From positions 1-27,914 of the forward strand of contig SFIS01000044.1 in assembly GCA_004555245.1 (NCBI GenBank): a stretch of DNA of 27,914 nucleotides. Direction: 5' to 3'. Both the position numbers and the translations under genes were made by a program. The notes beneath the pieces were generated by a model, which was given only the letters and a program-made list of their open reading frames with translations, was not told the origin of the DNA and made no database searches. Below, one piece after another: positions 15,534 through 23,809 of this stretch. Position 1 is the first letter of the stretch; each line of letters starts with the position of its first letter. Source of the DNA: Bacteroidales bacterium. GTDB lineage: Bacteria; Bacteroidota; Bacteroidia; Bacteroidales; Bacteroidaceae.

Positions 15534-17120
15534 TCAGTCATCCTTCCCGACAGAAAGATATTCTTTCGCCATCTCGGCACATCTCTCGCCGTCAACACCA
15601 GCCGACACGATGCCTCCGGCATATCCTGCCCCCTCGCCGCAAGGGAAGAGCCCGGATATTTCTATGTGCTGGAGCGTGACAGCGTCTCTAAGTATGCGGA
15701 CCGGCGCAGAGGTCCTTGTCTCTATCGCTATGACGCAGGCTTCGTTTGTAAGGAAGCCGTGCGATCGTTTCCCGAAGAGGCGGAATCCCTCCTGCAGACG
15801 TTTTGAAATCGCCTTCGGCATCCAGAAATGAAGCGGAGACGCTATCAGTCCGGGTACGTAGGACGTCTGCGGCAGGTCGGCACTGAGACGTCCGTTGACG
15901 AAATCCGCCATACGCTGCGCCGGAGCAGTCTGTTGTCTGTTGCCCTGCAGCCAGCACATCCTCTCGAGATGTTCCTGATAGCGTAGCATGACGAGCGGGT
16001 CTGTGGCGGAACATCCTTCGTGCCGGAGTTCGGCATACGCGTCTTCGACATGTGTCTCCACCACCATGCCGCTGTTTGACCATCTGCCGCCCCGGCTGCT
16101 GGGCGACATACCGTTGACAACAATCTGCCCGTCGCCAGTGGCAGCAGGGATGACCACTCCGCCGGGACACATACAGAAAGAATAGACGCCGCGGCCTTCC
16201 ACCTGGTTGACAAAACTGTATTCCGCAGCTGGGAGATAGTCACCCCTGCCGTTGCGCGAGTGGTATTGTATGCTGTCAATGAGGCGCGAGGGATGCTCGA
16301 GACGCACTCCTATCGCTATGTCCTTGGCCTCGATGCGTATATTTTCGTCGCACAGGTATCGATAGACATCCCTGGCACTGTGTCCTGTTGCAAGGATTAC
16401 AGGACCTCTCCACTCCCTGCCTGCCGCCACACATCCCAGCACTTTCTCCCCCGAAAGGAGGAGCTGTGTCATCCGTGTGTTGAAATGCACCTCTCCGCCA
16501 CACCGTCGTATGGTGTCGCGCATCGCCTCTATGACAGAGGGCAGCCTGTCAGTGCCGATATGCGGATGGGCGTCGGTGAGGATGGAGAGCGGGGCTCCGT
16601 GCTGACAGAACACGCGCAGAATCTTCTCTACCGAGCCGCGTTTCTTGGATCGCGTATAGAGCTTGCCGTCCGAGTAGGCGCCTGCCCCGCCCTCTCCGAA
16701 GCAGTAGTTGGATTCGGGGTCCACAGTCTGCTGACGTTTGATGAGTGCGAGGTCTTTCTTCCGCTCATGGACATCCTTTCCGCGCTCGAGGACAACGGGG
16801 CGCAGGCCGAGCTCCACCAAGCGCAGTGCGGCAAACAGTCCTGCCGGCCCCGCTCCGACAACGACAACCTGCGGCGCGCCGGAGACGTCCGGATAGACAA
16901 CAGGTGTGAAGACCTCGTCGTCGGGCATCTCGTCGATATATACGCGCAGTGTCAGACATACCATAACCTGACGCCGCCGCGCATCAACAGAACGCTTCAG
17001 GGTGCGGATATGCCTCACCCTCCCCGGCACTATACCATGCTCGCTGTCCAGATAACGCAGCAACTCGTCATATACGGATGCCGTTTTTGGAGACACTCTG
17101 ACTTGCAACTCTTTTATCAT
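15534..17120 (-). CDS. FAD-dependent dehydrogenase, COG2509 type
   Basis: 528-aa flavoprotein. A small N-terminal domain (1-80) starting IKELQVRVSP precedes the dinucleotide-binding motif VVVVGAGPAGLFAA (about 85-98) with an acidic strand end in VVLERG. NYCFGEGGAGAYSDGKL is the hallmark of the COG2509 group, and a second FAD-contact motif ISGLFPCGEGAGYAGGI lies near the C-terminus. The substrate is not known for this family. The gene is monocistronic with its own promoter, divergent from the thr operon. Family assignment is firm, biochemical role is not. Confidence 0.9.
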   Translation of the reverse strand: MIKELQVRVSPKTASVYDELLRYLDSEHGIVPGRVRHIRTLKRSVDARRRQVMVCLTLRVYIDEMPDDEVFTPVVYPDVSGAPQVVVVGAGPAGLFAALRLVELGLRPVVLERGKDVHERKKDLALIKRQQTVDPESNYCFGEGGAGAYSDGKLYTRSKKRGSVEKILRVFCQHGAPLSILTDAHPHIGTDRLPSVIEAMRDTIRRCGGEVHFNTRMTQLLLSGEKVLGCVAAGREWRGPVILATGHSARDVYRYLCDENIRIEAKDIAIGVRLEHPSRLIDSIQYHSRNGRGDYLPAAEYSFVNQVEGRGVYSFCMCPGGVVIPAATGDGQIVVNGMSPSSRGGRWSNSGMVVETHVEDAYAELRHEGCSATDPLVMLRYQEHLERMCWLQGNRQQTAPAQRMADFVNGRLSADLPQTSYVPGLIASPLHFWMPKAISKRLQEGFRLFGKRSHGFLTNEACVIAIETRTSAPVRILRDAVTLQHIEISGLFPCGEGAGYAGGIVSAGVDGERCAEMAKEYLSVGKDD

Positions 17121-17157
17121 TGATGTACGTTTTTTGCATTATTGTATGATTTATGTG

Positions 17158-17186
17158 CAAAATTACATAAATATTTGCAAAAACAA
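17158..17186 (-). promoter_or_regulatory. Promoter of the FAD dehydrogenase gene
   Basis: On the minus strand TAATTTTG is at 17158-17165 with a TTG at 17184-17186, spacer 18 nt. The leader before the ATG at 17120 is about 32 nt. It lies back to back with the thrA promoter. Confidence 0.65.
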
Positions 17187-17209
17187 GACTGTCAGTCAAA
17201 AATTATTTG

Positions 17210-17217
17210 TAAATTTG
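17210..17217 (+). promoter_or_regulatory. -7 element of the thr operon
   Basis: TAAATTTG followed by CAGGCGGAAAT. It predicts transcription starting near 17224 and therefore a leader of about 230 nt before thrA. Confidence 0.6.
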
Positions 17218-17224
17218 CAGGCGG

Positions 17225-17456
17225 AAATCACAGACAGGTCTGCAGAGGCCAATGTGTCTGCATATATACAGTGTTATATTGAGACTGGCAAAACACCGGG
17301 TCTTCACTGCGTAGTCTCCACCCTTGTCGTATTGGGGAGAGGAAACCGGGGAAGCGGGTAAGTCTGTCATCTCAGGAAGTTTGACCATGCCGCTCTGCCC
17401 TCTACGTATCAGGGATGCCATGCGGCACAAAAAACCATACCGTACAATAAAGCATT
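17225..17456 (+). promoter_or_regulatory. Long structured leader of the thr operon (candidate attenuator)
   Basis: GAGACT-g-GCA (17281-17290) can pair with TGC-gt-AGTCTC (17308-17318). The CTCC at 17316-17319 can instead pair with GGAG near 17336-17339, extended by CC/GG, so the two hairpins exclude each other. A 20-codon reading frame (17253-17315, MCLHIYSVIL...) ends in a TAG that lies inside the first hairpin. It is not rich in Thr codons, which argues against a classical thr leader peptide. It fits no riboswitch class I recognise. Confidence 0.4.
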
Positions 17457-19892
17457 ATGAAAGTTTTGAAATTCGGTGGAACAAGCGTCGGTTCCGTTGA
17501 GAGCATCTTGAGTCTTAAGGAGATTGTATTGAAGGAAGCTCAAGAGCAGAATCTTGTCGTTGTCGTCAGTGCGTTGGGAGGCATTACCGACAAACTTATC
17601 CAGACCTCCCGACTTGCCGTTGAAGGTAAAGACGAATGGCGGCAGGAATTTGACAACATGGTGGACAGACACCACAAGATGATAGACACCATCATCACAG
17701 ACGCCCGTAAGCGCGAGACATTGTTCAACACCGTCGATTCTCTCTTTGAACAGTTGCGCTCTATCTATTTCGGCGTCTTCCTCATCCACGACCTTTCGGC
17801 AAAGACCCAGGATGTCATAGTGAGCTACGGAGAGCGTCTCTCGTCGCAGATTGTTGCGACACTCATCGACGGGGCGAAATGGTTTGATTCGCGCAATTTC
17901 ATCAAGACGGAATACAAGAACGGGAAGCATCAGCTTGACGCCGAGCTTACCAACCGTCTCGTGCGCAAGACCTTCGCCGACCTTCCGCGCATATCGCTCG
18001 TACCCGGTTTCATTTCCAAAGACGAACATAACAACGAGACCACCAACCTCGGACGCGGCGGTTCCGACTACACCGCAGCTATCATCGCAGCCGCGCTCAA
18101 CGCCGATGTCCTTGAGATTTGGACAGACGTTGACGGCTTCATGACGGCAGACCCGAAAGTCATCCCCGCTGCCTACACCATCAACCAGCTCTCATACATC
18201 GAGGCGATGGAGCTCTGCAACTTCGGTGCGAAAGTGATTTATCCGCCTACGATATATCCCGTGTGTATCAAGAACATACCGATAAAGGTAAAGAACACCT
18301 TCAACCCGGAACATCCCGGCACACTGATAAAAGAGAAGATCGACGACGACAACAAACCGATAAAGGGCATCTCAAGCATCAAGGGCACCACGCTCATCAC
18401 TGTGACGGGCCTCTCGATGGTGGGTGTCATCGGTGTCAACCGCCGCATCTTCACCGCCCTTGCCGACAACGGCATCTCCGTGTTCCTCGTCTCTCAGGCT
18501 TCGTCAGAGAACTCTACGTCCATCGGCGTGAAAGACGACGATGCCGGAGCTGCCATCGAGGTGCTCAACAACGAGTTCCGTAAAGAGATAGAGACAGGCG
18601 CCATGTATCCCATGTCTGCCGAATCCGGACTGGCGACAATAGCCATCGTGGGCGAGAACATGAAGCACACGCCCGGCATCGCCGGAAAACTCTTCGGCGC
18701 TCTCGGACGTTCCGGCATATCCATCATTGCATGCGCACAGGGAGCCTCAGAGACAAACATCTCGTTCGTCGTGCAGCAGGACTATCTCCGCAAGTCGCTC
18801 AACGTCATACACGATTCGTTCTTCCTCTCTGAATACAAGGTGCTCAACATCTTCATCTGCGGCATCGGTACCGTCGGAGGCAAGCTAATAGAGCAGATAC
18901 GCGACCAGCAGGAGGTGCTGAAGAAAGAGAACCGCCTCAACCTGAACGTCGTAGGCATCGCCTCGTCGTCAAAAGCCATCTTCTCAAGAGACGGCATCGA
19001 CCTCTACAACTACAAGTCAGAACTCGCCGCATCTGAGCCGAGCAACTCCCGAAAACTTCTCGAAGGCATACTGAAGATGAACATCTTCAACAGCGTCTTT
19101 GTAGATTGCACCGCATCGCAGGAGGTTGCCGGCCTCTACGAGCCGCTTCTCGAGCACAACGTGTCTGTCGTCGCCTGCAACAAGATAGCGGCATCTTCAG
19201 ACTACGAGAATTACATCAGGCTGAAGAACATCGCCCTCACACACGGCGTGAAGTTCCGTTTCGAGACAAACGTCGGCGCCGGCCTGCCTATCATCGGCAC
19301 CATCAACGACCTCGTACATTCCGGCGACCGCATCCTGAAAATAGAAGCCGTGCTCTCCGGCACGCTGAACTTCATATTCAACGAACTCTCTGCCGACGTG
19401 CCCTTCTCCGAGACCGTCCGCCGTGCGAGAGAGCAGGGGTATGCCGAACCCGACCCGCGCATCGACCTCTCCGGCATGGATGTCATACGCAAGCTCGTCA
19501 TTCTCGCACGCGAGGCTGGCTATCACGTCGAGCCGGAAGATGTCGAGAAGCATCTCTTCGTGCCCGATGAATATTTCGAGGGCGACGTGGAGACTTTCTG
19601 GCGACGCCTGCCGGAACTCGACGAGGATTTCGAGAAACGCAGACAGACTTTGGAGAAGGAGAACAAGCACTGGCGCTTCGTGGCATGTCTTGACGGAGGA
19701 AAGACCTGCGTGTCGCTCCAGGCCGTGGATATGCACCATCCCTTCTACGACCTCGAAGGTTCCAACAACATCGTCATGCTGACTACAGAACGCTACAGAG
19801 AATACCCCATGCTCATACAGGGATATGGAGCGGGAGCGTCGGTGACAGCTGCCGGAGTGTTCGCAAACATCATGTCCATAGCCAACATCTGA
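17457..19892 (+). CDS. thrA: Bifunctional aspartokinase / homoserine dehydrogenase
   Basis: 811-aa fusion catalysing the first and third steps of the aspartate pathway to threonine and methionine. The N-terminal kinase begins MKVLKFGGTSVGS (KFGGTS 5-10), with GRGGSDYTA and the EIWTDVDGF segment intact. Two ACT regulatory domains lie around 310-455 (TVTGLSMVGVIG; TIAIVGENM). The dehydrogenase half starts with the NAD(P) motif FICGIGTVGG (about 466-475), followed by LSGTLNFIF (about 632) and the GYAEPDPRIDLSGMDV signature. Length matches E. coli ThrA (820 aa). Feedback control by threonine through the ACT domains is expected from the family. It heads a three-gene thr cluster with a long leader. 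Confidence 0.97.
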   Translation: MKVLKFGGTSVGSVESILSLKEIVLKEAQEQNLVVVVSALGGITDKLIQTSRLAVEGKDEWRQEFDNMVDRHHKMIDTIITDARKRETLFNTVDSLFEQLRSIYFGVFLIHDLSAKTQDVIVSYGERLSSQIVATLIDGAKWFDSRNFIKTEYKNGKHQLDAELTNRLVRKTFADLPRISLVPGFISKDEHNNETTNLGRGGSDYTAAIIAAALNADVLEIWTDVDGFMTADPKVIPAAYTINQLSYIEAMELCNFGAKVIYPPTIYPVCIKNIPIKVKNTFNPEHPGTLIKEKIDDDNKPIKGISSIKGTTLITVTGLSMVGVIGVNRRIFTALADNGISVFLVSQASSENSTSIGVKDDDAGAAIEVLNNEFRKEIETGAMYPMSAESGLATIAIVGENMKHTPGIAGKLFGALGRSGISIIACAQGASETNISFVVQQDYLRKSLNVIHDSFFLSEYKVLNIFICGIGTVGGKLIEQIRDQQEVLKKENRLNLNVVGIASSSKAIFSRDGIDLYNYKSELAASEPSNSRKLLEGILKMNIFNSVFVDCTASQEVAGLYEPLLEHNVSVVACNKIAASSDYENYIRLKNIALTHGVKFRFETNVGAGLPIIGTINDLVHSGDRILKIEAVLSGTLNFIFNELSADVPFSETVRRAREQGYAEPDPRIDLSGMDVIRKLVILAREAGYHVEPEDVEKHLFVPDEYFEGDVETFWRRLPELDEDFEKRRQTLEKENKHWRFVACLDGGKTCVSLQAVDMHHPFYDLEGSNNIVMLTTERYREYPMLIQGYGAGASVTAAGVFANIMSIANI

Positions 19893-19949
19893 CAACAAAC
19901 ACAGCACACACAGACCACACACACACAACACACACACGACGCACAAGTT
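19893..19949 (+). repeat. CA-rich low-complexity spacer
   Basis: The 57-nt gap between thrA and the next gene is almost entirely CA/AC repeat with scattered G and no T until its end. It lacks a Shine-Dalgarno-like sequence, as is common in Bacteroidetes, and would be unstructured in mRNA. Confidence 0.7.
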
Positions 19950-21227
19950 ATGAAACACATAATAATATTAGGCGACGGCATGGCAGACTGGCACAACGAG
20001 GAGCTGGGAGGCAAAACCCTGCTGCAGGCTGCCAGGACACCGTATATGGACATGCTTGCCCGCAAAGGACGCACCGGTATGCTGAAGACCGTGCAGCCGG
20101 GCTTCCATCCCGGCTCAGAGGTGGCAAACTCCGCCATTCTCGGATATGACCAGAACGAGGTGTACGAAGGGCGCGGACCCCTCGAAGCCGCATCTATCGG
20201 CGTAGAGCTGCAGCCCGGCGACATGGCGATAAGATGCAACATCATCTGCATCGCCGACGGGAAGATAAAGAACCACTCGTGCGGACACATAGAGACAGAA
20301 GAGGCTGACGTGCTCATGAAATATCTCGAGCGCAACCTTGCCTCCGACAACGAGATAGCCGGGCGGTACGGAAGCGGAAGGGTGCATTTCTACACCGGCA
20401 TACAATACCGCCACCTGCTCGTCATCAGAGGCGGCAACAAGCACATCGTATGCACCCCGCCACATGACGTCCCCGGCCAGCCGTGGTATCCGCTGCTCGT
20501 CAAGCCGCAGCAGGACATCGACCCGCTACAGGGAGACACAGAACTGTCGCCGCAACAGACAGCCGACCTCATCAACGACCTCATCATCAAGTCGCAACAG
20601 CTGCTCGCCAATCATCCCCTGAATCAGCAGCGCATTGCCGAAGGGAAAGACCCCGCCAACAGCATCTGGCCGTGGGCGGGAGGCTACAAGCCCCACATGC
20701 AGACCCTTCAGGAGAGATTCCCCGAGATACACGACGGTGCGGTGATAACCGCCGTCGATCTCATCAGGGGCATCGGCACATACGCCGGACTGAGATGCAT
20801 CGATGTCGAAGGGGCGACAGGGCTATACAACACCAACTACGAAGGCAAGGCCCGGGCTGCCATCGACGCTCTGCAGAACGGTTGCGACTTTGTTTATCTC
20901 CACGTAGAGGCAAGCGACGAGGCGGGACACGAAGGCAACATGCCGCTGAAGATACAGACCATCGAAGACCTCGACAGCCGCATCCTGCGCCCCATCTGCG
21001 AAGCCACGACACGGATGGACGAGCCGGTAGCCATCGCCGTCCTGCCCGACCACCCCACTCCGTGCCGCCACCGCACCCACACGGCAGAGCCCGTGCCGTT
21101 TCTCATCTACGCCCCGGGCATCACACCCGACAGCGTCACGTCATACGACGAAGACGCATGCCGTGACGGTGCCTACGGCATACTCGAGAAAGACGGCTTC
21201 ATAAAGGCTCTCATGGACATCAGATGA
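19950..21227 (+). CDS. Phosphoglycerate-mutase-family protein, proposed homoserine kinase
   Basis: 425-aa metalloenzyme of the ApgM branch of the alkaline phosphatase superfamily. It has the metal-binding start LGDGMAD (7-13), a nucleophile-like Ser56 in HPGSEVANSAILGYD, GRGPLEAASIGVEL, and the C-terminal metal motifs DEAGHEG and LPDHPTP with RTHTAEPVPF. Family annotation is often 'cofactor-independent phosphoglycerate mutase'. Its position between thrA and thrC, with no thrB nearby, matches the group described as the proposed homoserine kinase (TIGR02535). I infer that it phosphorylates homoserine for ThrC; the sequence alone cannot exclude a glycolytic role. Spacing to thrC is 116 nt. Confidence 0.88.
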   Translation: MKHIIILGDGMADWHNEELGGKTLLQAARTPYMDMLARKGRTGMLKTVQPGFHPGSEVANSAILGYDQNEVYEGRGPLEAASIGVELQPGDMAIRCNIICIADGKIKNHSCGHIETEEADVLMKYLERNLASDNEIAGRYGSGRVHFYTGIQYRHLLVIRGGNKHIVCTPPHDVPGQPWYPLLVKPQQDIDPLQGDTELSPQQTADLINDLIIKSQQLLANHPLNQQRIAEGKDPANSIWPWAGGYKPHMQTLQERFPEIHDGAVITAVDLIRGIGTYAGLRCIDVEGATGLYNTNYEGKARAAIDALQNGCDFVYLHVEASDEAGHEGNMPLKIQTIEDLDSRILRPICEATTRMDEPVAIAVLPDHPTPCRHRTHTAEPVPFLIYAPGITPDSVTSYDEDACRDGAYGILEKDGFIKALMDIR

Positions 21228-21343
21228 CAACCCTCAACACGCCGGTGCGTCTTGCCCGACAATTCGTTTTGCCCGACAATCCGACCGCCCGTCCGCACAT
21301 CGCAAAAAAACAATCAAACCACATAACCACACACAAAAAGAAA

Positions 21344-22678
21344 ATGAACTACTACTCCACAAACCATAAAGCCCCTACAGCAACACTTGAGAAAGCCGTC
21401 ATCAAAGGACTGGCAGAAGACAAGGGGCTCTACATGCCCGAGCGCATCAAGCCCCTGCCGCAAGAGTTCTTCGACACAATAGAGAACCTCTCGTTCCAGG
21501 AGATAGCATACACCGTGGCAGACTGTTTCTTCGGAGAAGACGTTGATGCCGATTCTCTCAAGCACATCGTCTATGATACGCTTCAGTTCGACTGCCCCGT
21601 TGTCAAAGTCACGGACAACATCTACACCCTCGAACTCTTCCACGGACCCACACTCGCCTTCAAGGATGTCGGCGCACGCTTCATGGCGCGTCTGCTGCAG
21701 TATTTCCTGCGCAAGGAGAGAGAGGCGGGCTGCTGCTGTCCGGACGACAGCAGCGAGGTGAATGTCCTCGTAGCCACATCAGGAGACACTGGCTCCGCCG
21801 TTGCCAACGGCTTCCTCGGCGTTGACGGCATACACGTCTATGTCCTTTATCCTAAAGGCAAGGTGTCGCCCATTCAGGAATGTCAGTTCACCACCCTGGG
21901 ACAGAACATCACGGCGATAGAGATCGACGGCGTATTCGACGACTGTCAGGCATTGGTGAAGTCAGCCTTCATGGATTCAGAGCTCAATGCAGCCATGAAA
22001 CTTACCTCCGCCAACTCCATCAACGTAGCACGCTTCCTGCCGCAGGCATTCTACTATTTCAACGCCTACGCCCGCATGAAACGTCTCGGACTGGCAGACA
22101 ACCTCGTGATGTGCGTCCCGTCAGGCAATTTCGGCAACATCTGCTCAGCCCTCTTCGGCAAGCGCATGGGTCTGCCCGTCAAGCGCTTTGTTGCAGCCAA
22201 CAACGCCAACGACATCTTCTACAACTATCTCCGCACAGGCGAGTATCATCCCAAGGCATCCGTACAGACCATAGCCAACGCCATGGATGTCGGCGACCCT
22301 TCAAACTTCGCACGCATATATGAACTGTACAAGGCAGACCACGCCGCCATCTGTGCCGACATCAGCGGTGCCACATACAGCGATGCGGAGATTGCCGGGA
22401 CGATGAAGCGGTGCTATGCCGCCACCGGCTATGTCCTCGACCCTCACGGCGCTTGCGGCTATCAGGCTCTCGCCGACCTCCTGCAGCCGGGCGAGACCGG
22501 CGTATTCTGCGAGACGGCACATCCTGCCAAGTTCAAGGACACCGTCGATGGCATTCTCTCGACAGACATCGACATCCCCGCACGCCTCCGCGCCTTCATG
22601 GAAGGCACGAAATGCAGCGTGCCTCTCCCGAAAGACTTTGCCACCTTCAAAGCCTTCCTGCTGAAGGAGAAGGCATGA
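21344..22678 (+). CDS. thrC: Threonine synthase
   Basis: 444-aa PLP enzyme converting O-phosphohomoserine to threonine. It starts MNYYSTN, then has the PLP-lysine motif TLAFKDVGARF (K107), the phosphate-binding loop ATSGDTGSAVANGF, and PSGNFGNICSALFGKRMGLP. This is the long ThrC form typical of enterobacteria and Bacteroidetes. The frame is open back to an ATG at 21224 that overlaps the preceding stop, but that adds 40 residues of no family resemblance, so I choose 21344. Two copies of TTGCCCGACAAT (21252 and 21269) lie in the upstream gap. It completes the thr cluster. Confidence 0.96.
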   Translation: MNYYSTNHKAPTATLEKAVIKGLAEDKGLYMPERIKPLPQEFFDTIENLSFQEIAYTVADCFFGEDVDADSLKHIVYDTLQFDCPVVKVTDNIYTLELFHGPTLAFKDVGARFMARLLQYFLRKEREAGCCCPDDSSEVNVLVATSGDTGSAVANGFLGVDGIHVYVLYPKGKVSPIQECQFTTLGQNITAIEIDGVFDDCQALVKSAFMDSELNAAMKLTSANSINVARFLPQAFYYFNAYARMKRLGLADNLVMCVPSGNFGNICSALFGKRMGLPVKRFVAANNANDIFYNYLRTGEYHPKASVQTIANAMDVGDPSNFARIYELYKADHAAICADISGATYSDAEIAGTMKRCYAATGYVLDPHGACGYQALADLLQPGETGVFCETAHPAKFKDTVDGILSTDIDIPARLRAFMEGTKCSVPLPKDFATFKAFLLKEKA

Positions 22679-22745
22679 CAGTCGCCCTCCCCCACCCCCT
22701 CGTCCTACACCATCATCCTTATCATCCACACAAGCCTGCGACACA

Positions 22746-23435
22746 ATGAAAACCATCGCTATCACTTTATGCCTGATGCTTGCATGCACGGCGAACGCCG
22801 TGGCACAGTCTGAATGGGAAATACCCGAGAGTGCGCGGCAGACCGACGCTCCTTCAAAAAAGAAAAAAGAAAAGAAGGCGGCTGACGGCGCGGCAGACAA
22901 CACATCATCCCCGAAAATGAAAATCGACCTGAAATATGCGGCGGGCACGGTGCCTCTCGTCGAGGGGAAAGTTGAATGGACCAAGGACATCACCGTCGCC
23001 GGATGCTGCGCCGACACCCTATACCTGCGCACGCTCGACATGCTGACACGGTTTGTCAAGTCTGAGGGACAGACAGCCAAAAGCCGCATCGCCGCCGTCA
23101 ACAAGGCCGAGAGAATAGTCGTGGCAAACTGCGAAGAGGAGCTCGTGTTCTCCTCCTCAACCTTCGCACGGGACTACACCCTCTTCAGATACACCGTCAT
23201 CGCACAGTGCAGCGACAACCGTGTGAACATACGCCTCTGCCGCATCACATACCGGTATGACATGGGCAGACCGACAGAGGCTACATACACCGCCGAAGAA
23301 TGGATCACCGACGAGGCCGCACTCAACAAGAAGGGCACCAACCTCTACCGCCTCAACGGCAAGTTCCGCAAGAAGACCATCGACCGCAAGGACAGCATCT
23401 TCGGTTTGTTTGAAGAAGAATTGACAAGAAACTGA
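22746..23435 (+). CDS. DUF4468-type exported protein
   Basis: 229-aa protein with a signal peptide (about 1-21, ending AVAQ), a lysine-rich linker (KKKKEKK, 38-44), and a domain starting around 67 with GTVPLVEGKVEWTKDI. That start, the YLRTLDMLTRF helix and the later RYTVIAQCSDNRVNIRL strands resemble DUF4468, an envelope-associated Bacteroidetes domain of unknown function. It follows thrC after 67 nt and precedes a small membrane protein by 13 nt, with which it is probably co-transcribed. No catalytic motif is visible. Confidence 0.78.
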   Translation: MKTIAITLCLMLACTANAVAQSEWEIPESARQTDAPSKKKKEKKAADGAADNTSSPKMKIDLKYAAGTVPLVEGKVEWTKDITVAGCCADTLYLRTLDMLTRFVKSEGQTAKSRIAAVNKAERIVVANCEEELVFSSSTFARDYTLFRYTVIAQCSDNRVNIRLCRITYRYDMGRPTEATYTAEEWITDEAALNKKGTNLYRLNGKFRKKTIDRKDSIFGLFEEELTRN

Positions 23436-23448
23436 AAAACAACTAATT

Positions 23449-23661
23449 ATGGAAATACATAAAAGAGACGAAGAGCAGGAGCCTGCCGTCAACAGGAAAC
23501 TCTTCCTCATACGCCAGATTCTCAACATCATCTTCATGGCAGGAGCCCTTGTGGGCGCTGTCCTGTATTGGGTTCAGCCCGAGCCCACGACAGGCATCCT
23601 CGTCATCATGACAGCCATGTTCTTCAAGATGGCGGAGTGTGTGCTGCGGTTCAGGAAGTGA
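23449..23661 (+). CDS. Small two-helix membrane protein
   Basis: 70-aa protein with a charged N-terminus (MEIHKRDEEQEP), a hydrophobic helix of about 17-42, a short PEPTTG turn, a second helix of about 48-64 and a basic end (LRFRK). It has the look of conserved small inner-membrane proteins of Bacteroidetes. The start lies 13 nt after the DUF4468 gene, which supports its being real. Function unknown. Confidence 0.7.
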   Translation: MEIHKRDEEQEPAVNRKLFLIRQILNIIFMAGALVGAVLYWVQPEPTTGILVIMTAMFFKMAECVLRFRK

Positions 23662-23666
23662 CGGAC

Positions 23667-23695
23667 AAGAGAAGCAGACATCTCTTCTTTTTCTA
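23667..23695 (+). terminator. Weak hairpin terminator candidate
   Basis: AAGAGA (23667-23672) pairs with TCTCTT (23681-23686) over an 8-nt loop, followed by CTTTTTCT. The stem is only 6 bp. It may separate the thr-side transcript from the porin gene. The gap up to 23809 shows no clear promoter. Confidence 0.35.
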
Positions 23696-23809
23696 CTCAC
23701 ACAGCACCATCCATTCGCCTATGCGGAAAAACAACGCCTGACGATGCTCCGCCTGTTCTTCCGCGAGAAGTAATAAGACAAAGTCAGACGCCCGGTAAAA
23801 ACAATCAAA

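Noticed and set aside
15295..15534. 79-aa open frame on the minus strand (CDPDGIQTHDLQNRNLTLYSAK-like)
   Set aside because: It is the antisense translation of tRNA-Arg and its terminator, a well-known false protein.
21224..21343. 40-residue N-terminal extension of ThrC starting at an ATG overlapping the previous stop
   Set aside because: The added part has no resemblance to threonine synthases. MNYYSTN at 21344 is the usual start type.
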